NCBI GenBank assembly: GCA_005884765.1
Contig: VAZV01000167.1
Coordinates: forward strand, 41,992-105,991
Direction: 5' to 3'
Origin: Alphaproteobacteria bacterium
GTDB lineage: Bacteria > Pseudomonadota > Alphaproteobacteria > Rhizobiales > Xanthobacteraceae
Length of the DNA: 64,000 nt
The stretch's first letter is position 1; each line of letters begins with the position of its first letter. Both the position numbers and the translations under genes were made by a program. Below, piece after piece: positions 9,766 to 21,003 of the stretch. Under the pieces are notes generated by a model, which had not been told where the DNA came from, searched no databases, and saw nothing but the letters and a program-made list of their open reading frames with translations.

Positions 9766-10986
9766 CTACTCGCTCAGTTCGCCGCTGATGATGTCACCGA
9801 ACAGGTCCCACTTCTCGCCCTTGAACCGCATCATCTGAAGCTGTTTGATCGGGGCGAAATCGGTGGCCGAGGTGTTGATCTTGATGCCCGGCAGCAGGGT
9901 GTCCGGCGCAAAATCCTTCAAGCTCGCGGCCTGCTTCATCACGTTATCGCGGGTCAGATTGTCGCCGCACATCTCAAGCACCTTGACCATGGTCTGTGCC
10001 GCGCCGTAGCCGTACACGACCGAGGCGTCGAGCTTGTTGGCGTCGGGATAATACTTCGCCAGGAAGGCGTAGAATTTCTTCATACCGGGATCGTTATCCC
10101 ATTGCGGATCGGCGCCGTCCTTGGCGTAGGCGGCCGAGAGCATGCCTTGCGCGTTCTCAAAGCCGGCTGGCTTGATCACGCCGCCAACCGAGATCGAGAC
10201 GTTGGAGACGATGTGCAACGGCTTCCAATCGATTTCGGCGAGCTTCTTGATCGCCTGGGCCGCAAATTTCGGCGTGGTGATGGAGATGAAGACGTCGGCG
10301 CCGGAGGCTTTCAACCTGACGATGTGGTTGTCGACGCTAGGTTCGGTGGCTTCGTAGCTTTCCTCAGCCGCGATCATTGACGCCTTGGCGCCCAATGCGT
10401 CCTTCAGGCCTTTCAGATAATCTTTGCCGAAATCGTCGTTCTGAAACAGGATCGCGATCTTGCCGTCCGGTTTCTCCTTCAACAGATATTTCGCATAGAT
10501 ATGCGCTTCGCTCTGATAGCTGGGCTGCCACCCCATGGTCCACGGAAAATTCTTCGGATCATTCCATTTGGTGGCTCCGGTCGCGACGAACAACTGCGGC
10601 ACTTTCTTGGCGTTGAGGTATTTCTGGATCGCCGAATTTGACGGCGTGCCGAGCGGATTGAAGACCAGCAGGACCTCATCGCTCTCGACGAGCTTGCGTG
10701 CCTGCTCGACGGCCTTGGGCGGACTGTACCCATCATCGTAACTGACGAAATTGATCTTCCGGCCGTTGATGCCGCCTTCGGCATTGACCTTGTTGAAGTA
10801 GGCCTGTTCGGTCTTGCCGATCACACCGTAGGCGGAGGCCGGGCCGCTATAGGGCATGATGTTGCCGATCTTGATCTCGGTGTCGGTCGCGCCGGCATCG
10901 TATTTCTTTTGGGCGAGTGCAGTGCCCGAGGTAAAAACGATGACCGCCGCCGCAAGCGCGGCAACACGCAGTTCTTCAGAACGCAT
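9766..10986 (-). CDS. ABC transporter solute-binding protein, Leu/Ile/Val type (copy 2)
   Basis: Periplasmic binding protein of 406 residues with a signal peptide ending in GTALAQ at about residue 25. The mature part begins KKYDAGATDTEIKIGNIMPY, almost identical to the protein encoded just downstream. GAGGAGA lies 6 bases before the ATG. It follows the livMHFG genes on the same strand after a 150-base gap and is the most likely partner of that importer, with the second copy broadening or tuning its specificity. Confidence 0.9.
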   Translation of the reverse strand: MRSEELRVAALAAAVIVFTSGTALAQKKYDAGATDTEIKIGNIMPYSGPASAYGVIGKTEQAYFNKVNAEGGINGRKINFVSYDDGYSPPKAVEQARKLVESDEVLLVFNPLGTPSNSAIQKYLNAKKVPQLFVATGATKWNDPKNFPWTMGWQPSYQSEAHIYAKYLLKEKPDGKIAILFQNDDFGKDYLKGLKDALGAKASMIAAEESYEATEPSVDNHIVRLKASGADVFISITTPKFAAQAIKKLAEIDWKPLHIVSNVSISVGGVIKPAGFENAQGMLSAAYAKDGADPQWDNDPGMKKFYAFLAKYYPDANKLDASVVYGYGAAQTMVKVLEMCGDNLTRDNVMKQAASLKDFAPDTLLPGIKINTSATDFAPIKQLQMMRFKGEKWDLFGDIISGELSE

Positions 10987-11136
10987 TTTTTCTCCTCTGG
11001 TTTATTGCCTTGGAGCGTCGGTCGCGCCTTGCGAAACCCGTCGCGTCATCCCGGCTTTGGTATGTGATGGGCATCGTGGAATTCATCATCAGACGCGCAT
11101 TGCGAGCGGTTGGTTCAACTCATCCTGCACGCTTGC

Positions 11137-12192
11137 TCAGTTTTTCCTGAACCTGCCGATCAATTGCTGGCCAACGATGGCGACCTGCCTAGCACCGTGC
11201 GGTACCAGGAAGATGACAAGGAATAGAAGGACGCCGAACACAGCGCCGGAGAGACCCTTGGAGATTCCCTCCGCGATGTTCGGCACGAAGATGATGAAGG
11301 CCGAGCCGACGATCGATCCGGGCAGCCATCCCACGCCGCCGACCACCATGCCGAGAAACAGCGAGATCGCGAGCGTGATGGTGTAGCTGTCGGGGGCGAC
11401 GAACTGCACCGTGATCGCGCCCAGGCCGCCGGCAACACCGGTGATGCCGGCGCTCACGCCGAATGCCAGCGTCTTGTACAGCGCAACATCGACGCCCATT
11501 GCGGAAGCCGCGATCTCGTTGTCGCGGATCGCCATGAAGGCGCGCCCCGAGCGCGAGCGCAACAGGTTGACCGAGAAGATGTAGATCGCAATGGTGATCA
11601 CTAGCGTGAAGTAATAGAGCCACATATCCTGCGACATCTTCAGGTGCAGCCACGAGAGCATGCTCTGCACCGCCTCCGGCGGGTCCGGCTTGGTCACGAC
11701 AAGGCCTTGCACGCCGCCGGTCCATTGCTCGAAATAGCCGAGCTTCAGAAGCTGCGGCATCGCGGTCGCCAAGGCAAAGGTTGCGAGCGCCAGATAGACG
11801 CCGCTCAAGCGCAGCGCCGGCTGCCCGAACAGAAATCCGAAAGCAAAGCAGATGATGCCAGCGATCGGTAGTGTCAGGGCGTAATTCATTCCGGCATGTT
11901 CCATCAGGATCGCCGAAGTGTAAGCGCCGACCGCGTAGAAAGCACTCTGGCCGAGCGAGAACTGGCCGCTCCCGCCGGTCAGGATATTGAGCGCCAGCAC
12001 GGCAACGCCGTAGATCAGCAGCATCGTCATCTGGAAGATGATGAAGTTCTTCACGAACAGCGGAGTGAGAAGCAACAATCCCAGCATGACTAGCGAGGTA
12101 CCGGTGCCGAGCGTCATCGCCCGCTTGGGAACGGCCTCTATGACCCCGGGCGATTCGGTGACTACGTCTTCGATCGCTGCGCTCATGATCAA
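11137..12192 (-). CDS. livM: Branched-chain-type ABC transporter permease, LivM
   Basis: Inner-membrane permease of 351 residues with the LivM hallmarks: LALNILTGGSGQFSLGQSAFYAVGAYTSA in the second span region, FLFGQPALRLSGVYLALATFALA, and SRSGRAFMAIRDNEIAASAMG, the cytoplasmic coupling loop. The N-terminus carries about 25 extra polar residues. The ATG at 12192 overlaps the livH stop by 4 bases (ATGA), so the two are translationally coupled. It is the last gene of livG-livF-livH-livM as transcribed. Confidence 0.92.
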   Translation of the reverse strand: MIMSAAIEDVVTESPGVIEAVPKRAMTLGTGTSLVMLGLLLLTPLFVKNFIIFQMTMLLIYGVAVLALNILTGGSGQFSLGQSAFYAVGAYTSAILMEHAGMNYALTLPIAGIICFAFGFLFGQPALRLSGVYLALATFALATAMPQLLKLGYFEQWTGGVQGLVVTKPDPPEAVQSMLSWLHLKMSQDMWLYYFTLVITIAIYIFSVNLLRSRSGRAFMAIRDNEIAASAMGVDVALYKTLAFGVSAGITGVAGGLGAITVQFVAPDSYTITLAISLFLGMVVGGVGWLPGSIVGSAFIIFVPNIAEGISKGLSGAVFGVLLFLVIFLVPHGARQVAIVGQQLIGRFRKN

Positions 12193-13067
12193 ACTCGCTT
12201 GACGATAGGCCGGCCGAACAGGCCAGCGGGTTTGACGACCAGGACGGTGATGATCAGCGCCAGCGCGATCGGAAGCTTCAGTTCATTGCCGACGCCGGGG
12301 ATATAGGTCCCGGCGAGATTCTCGAAGATGCCGACCAGGAAACCGCCGATCACGGCGCCAAGCGGTGAGGTCAGGCCGCCGAGCACGGCGGCGGCAAATC
12401 CATAGATCAGGACGCCGCCCATCATGTTGGGCTCGAGGAATACCACCGGTGCGATCAACATGCCGGCGATCGAGCCGATCGCCGCCGCCATGCCCCAGCC
12501 GAGCGCGATCATCCATGAGGTGTTGATGCCGACCAGCCTCGCCGATTCAGGCACGGAGGCCGCCGCCCGCATGGCGAGGCCAATCCGGGTAAACTGGAAG
12601 AAGAAGTAGAGGCCGACCAGGAGCAGCACGGTGACCCCGATCATGCCGGCCTGGTGGGTCGAGATGAGCTGGCTGCCGAGAAACGGCGAGGACCCGAACG
12701 GCGTCGGATATTGCTTGATGGTGAAATCCCAGATCAGGCCTGCGACCGAGTTGATGATCGCAAACAGCGCGATGAAGCCGGCCACATTGGTCAGGATCGG
12801 CGCCTTCGCGAGCGGCTTGAAGAGCAGCCGCTCGATGGCAATGCCGCCGAAGAAGGAGAATACCAGCGTGATCACGAAGGCGCCCCAATAGGGCGCGCCC
12901 CATTGCATCAGCTGCCAGGAAACGAAGGTCGAGAACATCGCCATCTCGCCTTGCGCGAAATTGAGGTGGTCGATCGCCTGGTAGATCATGACCACGGCAA
13001 GCGCCATGCAGGCATAGATCGCGCCGGTGGCGATGCCGGCCAGGATCTGATTGGTGAAAAGCTCCAT
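12189..13067 (-). CDS. livH: Branched-chain-type ABC transporter permease, LivH
   Basis: Inner-membrane permease of 292 residues, the usual LivH length. It starts FTNQILAGIATGAIYACMALAVVMIY and contains LNFAQGEMAMFSTFVSW and the C-terminal VLGGLTSPLGAVIGGFLVGIFENLAGTY, all typical of the family. It lies 12 bases downstream of livF and overlaps livM by 4 bases. It forms the channel with LivM. Confidence 0.92.
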   Translation of the reverse strand: MELFTNQILAGIATGAIYACMALAVVMIYQAIDHLNFAQGEMAMFSTFVSWQLMQWGAPYWGAFVITLVFSFFGGIAIERLLFKPLAKAPILTNVAGFIALFAIINSVAGLIWDFTIKQYPTPFGSSPFLGSQLISTHQAGMIGVTVLLLVGLYFFFQFTRIGLAMRAAASVPESARLVGINTSWMIALGWGMAAAIGSIAGMLIAPVVFLEPNMMGGVLIYGFAAAVLGGLTSPLGAVIGGFLVGIFENLAGTYIPGVGNELKLPIALALIITVLVVKPAGLFGRPIVKRV

Positions 13068-13079
13068 CGCCGCAGCTCC

Positions 13080-13793
13080 TTAGTATCCGAGATAGGATTT
13101 ACGGACGTCTTCGTTGTTCGCGATCTCGTTGGCTTTACCCGACATCACGATGCGGCCGGTCTCGATCACGTAAGCCTGGTCGGCGAGCTCGAGCGCGAGC
13201 TGCGCGTTCTGCTCGACCACCAGGATCGTGACCTTTTCCTCGCGGTTGATCTTGCCGAGGATCTTGAACAGGTCGCGCACGATCAGCGGCGCCAGCCCGA
13301 AGGACGGCTCGTCCAGCAGCATCAGCCTCGGGCGCAGCATCAGCGCGCGGGCGACCGCGAGCATCTGCTGCTCGCCGCCCGAAAGCGTGCCTGCCTGCTG
13401 GGCGTAGCGCTGTTTGAGCACCGGAAAGTGGTTGTACATGCGCTCGATATCGGCGACCACGCCGGCCTTGTCCTTGCGGCTGATAGCGCCAAGCTGGAGA
13501 TTTTCCTCCACCGTCATGGTGGTAAAGGTGCCGCGGCCCTGCGGCACATGCGCAATCCCGAGCCGGACGATGTTCTCGGTGGAGCGCCCCGACAGCGGCG
13601 CGCCCTCGAACTCGATCGCGCCGGTCGAGCGCACCATGTTGCAGATCGCGCGAAGCGTGGTGGTCTTGCCGGCGCCGTTGGCGCCGAGCAGGGTGGTGAG
13701 GCTGCCTTCGTTGAGGGCGAAGTTCAATCCGTGAAGCGCCTGGACCTGGCCGTAATAGGCGCGCAGATCCTTGACGTTGAGCATCGCCGTCAT
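13080..13793 (-). CDS. livF: Branched-chain-type ABC transporter ATPase, LivF
   Basis: ATPase of 237 residues. Motifs in order: AYYGQVQALHGLNF, Walker A GANGAGKTT, the signature LSGGEQQ, Walker B LMLLDEPSFGLAP and LVVEQNAQLAL. The ATG at 13793 overlaps the stop of livG by 4 bases (ATGA). It pairs with LivG to energise the LivHM channel. Confidence 0.92.
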   Translation of the reverse strand: MTAMLNVKDLRAYYGQVQALHGLNFALNEGSLTTLLGANGAGKTTTLRAICNMVRSTGAIEFEGAPLSGRSTENIVRLGIAHVPQGRGTFTTMTVEENLQLGAISRKDKAGVVADIERMYNHFPVLKQRYAQQAGTLSGGEQQMLAVARALMLRPRLMLLDEPSFGLAPLIVRDLFKILGKINREEKVTILVVEQNAQLALELADQAYVIETGRIVMSGKANEIANNEDVRKSYLGY

Positions 13794-14587
13794 TGGTCCT
13801 TGCTCCCCAGATAGGCCTTGATGACATCGGGGTCGGCCTGCACCATCGCCGGCGTTCCCTCGGCGAGCTTGCGGCCGAAATTGAGTGCGACCACATGGTC
13901 GGCGATCGACATCACGAGGCCCATGTGGTGTTCGACCAGGAGCACGGTCATGTGGCGTTCATCGCGGATGCGGCGGATCAAGTCGCCGAGGACGTGGACT
14001 TCCTCGTGGTTGAGGCCGCCGGCGGGCTCGTCGAGCAGCAGGATTTTCGGATCGGCGGCAAGCGCGCGTGCGAGCTCCACCCGTTTCTGGGTGCCGAACG
14101 GCAAGCCGGAAACCGTGGTCTCGGCGACGCTCTCGAGATCAAGGTAGCCGAGGATCTCGTGAACCTTCTTGTTGACGGTGGCCTCAGTGCGGCGAACCCA
14201 GGCCAGTTTCAGCGAGTCACTGATAATGTCGCTCGTGGTGCGCGAATGGGTGCCGAGCCGGACATTGTCGAGCACCGAGAGGTTGGGAAAAAGTGCCACG
14301 TTCTGGAAGGTGCGGCCGATGCCGATTTCCGCGATCCGGTGCGGCGGCCGCGACAGGATGCTCGCCCCCTCCAGGAGGATGTCGCCGACGCTCGGCTGAT
14401 AGAGCCGGGAGAGGCAGTTGAACAGCGTGGTCTTGCCGGCGCCGTTCGGTCCGATCAGGCCGAGGATCTGGCCCTCATGCAGGTTGAAGGAGACGCCGTT
14501 CAGCGCGACGATGCCGCCGAACACGACGCTGACATCGCGAACCGCAAGCAGGGGGGATTGCCGCTCCGCGAATTGAGCCTGCGTCAT
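13790..14587 (-). CDS. livG: Branched-chain-type ABC transporter ATPase, LivG
   Basis: ATPase of 265 residues. It has SVVFGGIVALNGVSF, Walker A GPNGAGKTT, the LivG signature variant LPFGTQKR, Walker B ILLLDEPAGGLNHEE and LVEHHMGLVM. I start at the ATG at 14587 (MTQAQFAERQ) because homologous proteins begin near there; the frame stays open upstream to 14644 but that stretch is not conserved in appearance. It is the first gene of the livGFHM operon, 69 bases from the end of an IclR regulator gene on the same strand. Confidence 0.9.
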   Translation of the reverse strand: MTQAQFAERQSPLLAVRDVSVVFGGIVALNGVSFNLHEGQILGLIGPNGAGKTTLFNCLSRLYQPSVGDILLEGASILSRPPHRIAEIGIGRTFQNVALFPNLSVLDNVRLGTHSRTTSDIISDSLKLAWVRRTEATVNKKVHEILGYLDLESVAETTVSGLPFGTQKRVELARALAADPKILLLDEPAGGLNHEEVHVLGDLIRRIRDERHMTVLLVEHHMGLVMSIADHVVALNFGRKLAEGTPAMVQADPDVIKAYLGSKDQ

Positions 14588-14656
14588 CGGGCCGCGCCCG
14601 AAAGGCTGATTGGGCCGCGACGACCCGGCGCAACGACCCGCCAATCACAACCGAGG

Positions 14657-15523
14657 CTACCTGATGCCCTCGACCATACGTGCAACTTTCCCTCCTGATC
14701 CCAATTTCTTGCTTTCTTGTTTTTTTGATTGCGGAGCCGCGCCGCCCAGCGCCGCCTCGATGTTCCTTACCATCGCCACGAGACGAGGTCCAATGTCGCT
14801 CAAGAGCCGATCTTCCGTGAAACGGAATGCCGGCGCGCCACAGTTAAACGCATAAGGACCCGTTCCGTCATTTAGCTTTAGGGCTACCCCGACCGCGGCC
14901 ACGTCGTCGTGCCATTCGCCCGCCGAGATCGCAAAGCCGTGCCTTGCAACCGTTTCGCCGGAGCGTTCGATGCCGTCACGCAGCTTGGGCCAGCGGCTGC
15001 CGTAATGCTCGCGCAGCTCGCGCAACAGGGCGGCCCGTTCATCGCTACACAGCGCCCACAGGTATGCGCGGCCCATCGCCGTGGTTGCAATCGGTATCCG
15101 CGAACCGACGTCGAGCTGAACGCCGAGCGTCAGGCCGTTCCGGCTCTGGCCGAAATAGATCATGCTGTGGCGGTCGCGGCCGCCGACCGCGACCGCGCCA
15201 CCGGTCGCACGCATGACTTCCTCGCGATAGGGCTCAGACAGATGCCGAACGCCGAGATTGGCAAGGGCGGCATAACCGAGCGCCATGGCCGAGGGCGCGA
15301 GCTGATACTTCTCGAACCGCGGAACCGGTGTAAGATAGCCCAGCTTGGTCAAGGTGTAGGTCAGCCGCGAAATGGTCGGCTTTGGCAACTTGGTGCGGGC
15401 CGCGATCTCTTGATTGCCAAGCAGCCCGTCGTTGGGTTGGAACGCGCGCAACACTTCCAGCCCGCGGGAAAGCGCGACGACGAAGCTGCGATCGGTCGCT
15501 ACTTTCTTGGCGGGACGTTTCAT
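14657..15523 (-). CDS. IclR-family transcriptional regulator
   Basis: Regulator of about 288 residues. The N-terminal winged helix is RSFVVALSRGLEVLRAFQPNDG through AARTKLPKPTISRLTYTLTKLGYL; the C-terminal effector domain has VGGRDRHSMIYFG and the IPIATTAMGRAYL stretch. The start is uncertain: ATG 15523 is chosen, while an in-frame TTG at 15553 would add ten residues. It is divergent from the pimF-like operon and co-oriented with livGFHM downstream, so it may control either. IclR members of catabolic operons usually sense a pathway acid or CoA ester. Confidence 0.85.
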   Translation of the reverse strand: MKRPAKKVATDRSFVVALSRGLEVLRAFQPNDGLLGNQEIAARTKLPKPTISRLTYTLTKLGYLTPVPRFEKYQLAPSAMALGYAALANLGVRHLSEPYREEVMRATGGAVAVGGRDRHSMIYFGQSRNGLTLGVQLDVGSRIPIATTAMGRAYLWALCSDERAALLRELREHYGSRWPKLRDGIERSGETVARHGFAISAGEWHDDVAAVGVALKLNDGTGPYAFNCGAPAFRFTEDRLLSDIGPRLVAMVRNIEAALGGAAPQSKKQESKKLGSGGKVARMVEGIR

Positions 15524-15657
15524 GGCTGTGCTTGCCGCGGACCTCGTTGACAAGGCACGTGCTTCAAAATAACCCTCGCTGTCAAGATGTGGAATTTAAT
15601 TCCGCAGTGCGAAACGAGAACAACAACCCCAAGAACAAGAACCCAGGGAGTCCGAGC

Positions 15658-17754
<2,097 letters not shown>

Positions 17755-17788
17755 TGGTGGTTGAGCCTACGAGTTCGATCTCTCCGTT

Positions 17789-17888
17789 CCCTCCCCCCTT
17801 GCGGGGGAGGGTTAGGGAGGGGGGTGGCCGCATCGGCAGTGCCCGTGTGGACCCCCTTCCCCAACCCCTCCCCGCAAGGGGGAGGGGA
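17789..17888. repeat. Palindromic intergenic repeat, CCCTCCCCC family
   Basis: CCCTCCCCCCTTGCGGGGG at the left is mirrored by CCCCTCCCCGCAAGGGGGAG at the right, giving nested hairpins in the gap between the pimF-like and pimA-like genes. It lies inside an apparent operon and could reduce downstream expression or stabilise upstream mRNA. Confidence 0.7.
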
Positions 17889-17929
17889 GCCCTCGCAGTT
17901 GTGCCCACCTCACCGTGGGCTCCACTTCC

Positions 17930-19603
17930 ATGACCCATCCCGGCGAACAATTCTATCCCGAAGGCGTCCATTGGGACGATCCGATTGCGCAGGGGACGCT
18001 GCCGGAGCTGTTGTCAGACGCGGCGAGCGCATTCTCGGCGCGTCCGGCGATCGAATTCCGCGACCGGCCGATCAGCTATGCCGAGCTGGAAGCGATGGTC
18101 GAGGTCGCGGCCGCCGCTTACCTGCGCGCCGGCTACGTCAAGGATACCTCCGTCGCGCTGTTCCTAGGTAATACGCCCGATCATCCGACGAATTTCTTCG
18201 GCGCGCTGAAGGCCGGTGCCCGCATCGTGCATCTCTCCCCGCTCGACGGCGAGATCGCGCTGTCGCACAAGCTCATCGATTCCGGTGCGCGGGTGCTGGT
18301 GACCAGCAATCTTTCCGCGCTGCTGCCGACCGCGCTGAAGTTCCTGGACAAGGGCCTGCTCGATCGCCTGATCGTTTGCGAGGACGATCGCTGGGGCAAG
18401 GTCGGCACGCCGCAAGCGCCGATTCCCAACAGTTCCGCGATCGTGACTTTCGCGCAATTCATCGACGGCGCCACGCGGCCGGCGCAATGGCCGACCGTCG
18501 ATGCGGCCGACGTCGCCTTGCTGCAATATACCGGCGGCACCACCGGACTGCCCAAAGGCGCCATGCTCAGTCACGGCAATCTGACCTCCGCGGTGTCGAT
18601 CTACGACGTGTGGGGCAGACCCGCGCGTGCCGAGCGCGACGCGATCGAGCGCGTGATCTGCGTGCTGCCGCTGTTCCATATCTACGCGCTGACCGTGGTG
18701 CTGTTGTCCTCGATCCGGCGCGGTCATCTGATCTCGCTGCATCAGCGCTTCGATGTCGAAGCGGTGATGCGCGACATTGAAGTCCGGCGCGCCACCGCAT
18801 TCCCCGGCGTGCCCACGATGTGGATCGCGATCGCCGGCCTCCCCGATCTCGACAAGCGCGATCTGTCGTCGCTAGTGACGTGCGCATCGGGCGGCGCGCC
18901 GCTGCCGGTCGAGGTCGCCAAAATCCTCGAGCGCCGCGTCGGCATGAAGTTGAAGAGTGGCTGGGGCATGACCGAGACCTGCTCGCCCGGCACCGCTCAT
19001 CCCAAGGAAGGGCCGGACAAGCCGGGCTCGATCGGCTTGATGCTGCCGGGTATCGAGATCGACGTGGTCTCGCTCGATGATCCAACGAAGCCGATGCCAT
19101 CAGGCGCAGTCGGCGAAATCCGCATCCGCGGGCCCAACGTCACCAGGGGCTACTGGAACCGGCCCGAGGAAACCGCGGAAGCTTTTGTCGGCGACCGCTT
19201 CCTCACCGGCGATATCGGCTACATGGATGAGGACGGCTATTTCTACCTGGTCGATCGCAAGAAGGACATGATCATCTCCGGCGGCTTCAACGTCTATCCG
19301 CAGATGATCGAGCAGGCGATCTATACCCACCCCGCGGTCCAGGAAGTGATCGTCATCGGCGTCCCCGACGAGTACCGCGGCGAGGCGGCGAAAGCCTTCG
19401 TCAAGCTGCGCGCGGATGCGAAGCCATTCACGCTGGATGAATTGCGCGGCTTCCTCGCCGGCAAGCTCGGCAAGCATGAGCTTCCCGCGGCACTTGAGTT
19501 TGTCGACGAATTGCCGCGCACGCCGGTCGGCAAATTGTCGCGTCATGAACTGCGTCGGCAGCAATGCTCGCAACCAAGGCAACAACACGTCGCGTCAGGC
19601 TAG
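17930..19603 (+). CDS. pimA: Acyl-CoA ligase, AMP-forming (PimA-like)
   Basis: Activates a carboxylic or dicarboxylic acid to its CoA thioester using ATP. The 557-residue chain has the adenylate-forming core motifs: phosphate loop TGGTTGLPKG (201-210), GWGMTET, the hinge region YLVDRKKDMIISGGFNVYP, and the C-terminal catalytic lysine in GKLSRHEL. ATG 17930 is used; an in-frame GTG at 17915 would add five residues and neither has a strong ribosome site. It resembles PimA of Rhodopseudomonas palustris, which activates pimelate and other straight-chain acids; the substrate here is inferred from the operon. Confidence 0.82.
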   Translation: MTHPGEQFYPEGVHWDDPIAQGTLPELLSDAASAFSARPAIEFRDRPISYAELEAMVEVAAAAYLRAGYVKDTSVALFLGNTPDHPTNFFGALKAGARIVHLSPLDGEIALSHKLIDSGARVLVTSNLSALLPTALKFLDKGLLDRLIVCEDDRWGKVGTPQAPIPNSSAIVTFAQFIDGATRPAQWPTVDAADVALLQYTGGTTGLPKGAMLSHGNLTSAVSIYDVWGRPARAERDAIERVICVLPLFHIYALTVVLLSSIRRGHLISLHQRFDVEAVMRDIEVRRATAFPGVPTMWIAIAGLPDLDKRDLSSLVTCASGGAPLPVEVAKILERRVGMKLKSGWGMTETCSPGTAHPKEGPDKPGSIGLMLPGIEIDVVSLDDPTKPMPSGAVGEIRIRGPNVTRGYWNRPEETAEAFVGDRFLTGDIGYMDEDGYFYLVDRKKDMIISGGFNVYPQMIEQAIYTHPAVQEVIVIGVPDEYRGEAAKAFVKLRADAKPFTLDELRGFLAGKLGKHELPAALEFVDELPRTPVGKLSRHELRRQQCSQPRQQHVASG

Positions 19604-19632
19604 AGGTTTTACTCAGCTCACAGGAGGATCCG

Positions 19633-20823
19633 ATGGATCTCGCTTTCAGCAAGGAAGAAATCGCGTTTCGCGAGGAAGTGCGGGCATTTTTCCGCGACAA
19701 CGTACCTCCCGAGACCCGGCGAAAGTTGGTCGAGGGCCGTCATCTCAGCAAAGACGAGATGGTCGCCTGGTGGCGCATCCTGAACAAGAAGGGCTGGGGC
19801 GTGACGCACTGGCCGAAGGAATATGGCGGCACGGGATGGAGCTCGGTGCAGCACTACATCTTCAACGAGGAATTGCAGATGTATCCGGCGCCGGCGCCGC
19901 TCGCCTTCGGCGTCAGCATGGTCGGTCCCGTGATCTATACCTTCGGCAATGAACAACAGAAGAAGCATTACCTGCCGCGCATCGCCAATGTCGACGACTG
20001 GTGGTGCCAGGGCTTTTCCGAGCCGGGCTCCGGCTCCGATCTCGCCTCGCTCAAGACCAAGGCCGAGCGCAAGGGCGACAAGTACGTCATCAACGGCCAG
20101 AAGACCTGGACCACGCTCGCGCAATACGCCGACATGATCTTCTGCCTCTGCCGCACCGATCCCGCGGCGAAGAAGCAGACCGGCATTTCCTTCATCCTGG
20201 TCGACATGAAGTCAAAGGGCATCACGGTGCGTCCGATCCAGACCATCGACGGCGGCTATGAGGTCAACGAAGTCTTTTTGGACGACGTCGAGGTGCCCCT
20301 CGAGAACCTGGTCGGCGAGGAGAACAAGGGCTGGGACTACGCCAAATTCCTGCTCGGCAACGAGCGCACCGGCATCGCGCGGGTCGGCGTCTCCAAGGAG
20401 CGCATCCGCCGCATCAAGGAATTGGCCTCGAAAGTCGAATCCGGCGGCAAACCGGTGATCCAGGATCAGGGTTTTCGCGAGAAACTCGCCGCCGTCGAGA
20501 TCGAACTCAAGGCGCTCGAATTGACGCAGTTGCGTGTCGTCGCCGACGAAGGCAAGCACGGCAAAGGCAAGCCCAACCCGGCATCCTCGGTCTTGAAGAT
20601 CAAGGGTTCGGAAATCCAGCAGACCACCACCGAGCTCTTGATGGAAGTGATCGGGCCGTTCGCCGCACCTTACGACGAGCATGGCGATGACGGCAGCAAC
20701 GAAGCGATGGACTGGACCGCGCAGATCGCGCCGAGCTACTTCAATAACCGCAAGGTCTCGATCTACGGCGGCTCCAACGAAATCCAGCGCAACATCATCA
20801 CCAAGGCGGTGCTGGGCCTTTAA
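19633..20823 (+). CDS. pimC: Acyl-CoA dehydrogenase, large-subunit type (PimC-like)
   Basis: FAD-dependent alpha,beta-desaturation of an acyl-CoA. The 396-residue protein starts MDLAFSKEEIAFREEVRAFF, has the ACAD signature GFSEPGSGSDLASLKTKA, INGQKTWTTLAQYADM and the C-terminal SIYGGSNEIQRNIITKAVLGL. CAGGAGGA is 7 bases before the ATG, and the gap to the ligase gene is 29 bases. In the pim operon PimC and PimD form a large/small pair that acts on dicarboxylyl-CoA; the same two forms occur here in the same order, but pimB is absent between ligase and dehydrogenase. Confidence 0.87.
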   Translation: MDLAFSKEEIAFREEVRAFFRDNVPPETRRKLVEGRHLSKDEMVAWWRILNKKGWGVTHWPKEYGGTGWSSVQHYIFNEELQMYPAPAPLAFGVSMVGPVIYTFGNEQQKKHYLPRIANVDDWWCQGFSEPGSGSDLASLKTKAERKGDKYVINGQKTWTTLAQYADMIFCLCRTDPAAKKQTGISFILVDMKSKGITVRPIQTIDGGYEVNEVFLDDVEVPLENLVGEENKGWDYAKFLLGNERTGIARVGVSKERIRRIKELASKVESGGKPVIQDQGFREKLAAVEIELKALELTQLRVVADEGKHGKGKPNPASSVLKIKGSEIQQTTTELLMEVIGPFAAPYDEHGDDGSNEAMDWTAQIAPSYFNNRKVSIYGGSNEIQRNIITKAVLGL

Positions 20824-20844
20824 GAAGTAAATCACAACAGCAGT

Positions 20845-20943
20845 GTCGTCCTCCGCGAAAGCGGGGGACCCAGTACGCCGCGGCGATCGTGCTTACGAAG
20901 GCGGCTGTGTTTACTGGATCCCCGCTTTCGCGGGGATGACGAC
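20845..20943. repeat. Palindromic intergenic repeat, GTCGTC...GACGAC family
   Basis: GTCGTCCTCCGCGAAAGCGG at the left and CCGCTTTCGCGGGGATGACGAC at the right are near reverse complements, with ACCCAGTA/TACTGGAT also paired. It fills most of the gap between the two acyl-CoA dehydrogenase genes. Confidence 0.75.
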
Positions 20944-21003
20944 GGAGAGTTGGCAGCGGCAGGGGCAACAGCCTTCCTCCGTTGATTTCTGGAGAGAAGA
21001 AAC

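Noticed and set aside
15382..15657. N-terminal extension of the pimF-like protein.
   Set aside because: It would overlap the divergent IclR gene and adds sequence without family resemblance; GTG 15658 has a good ribosome site.
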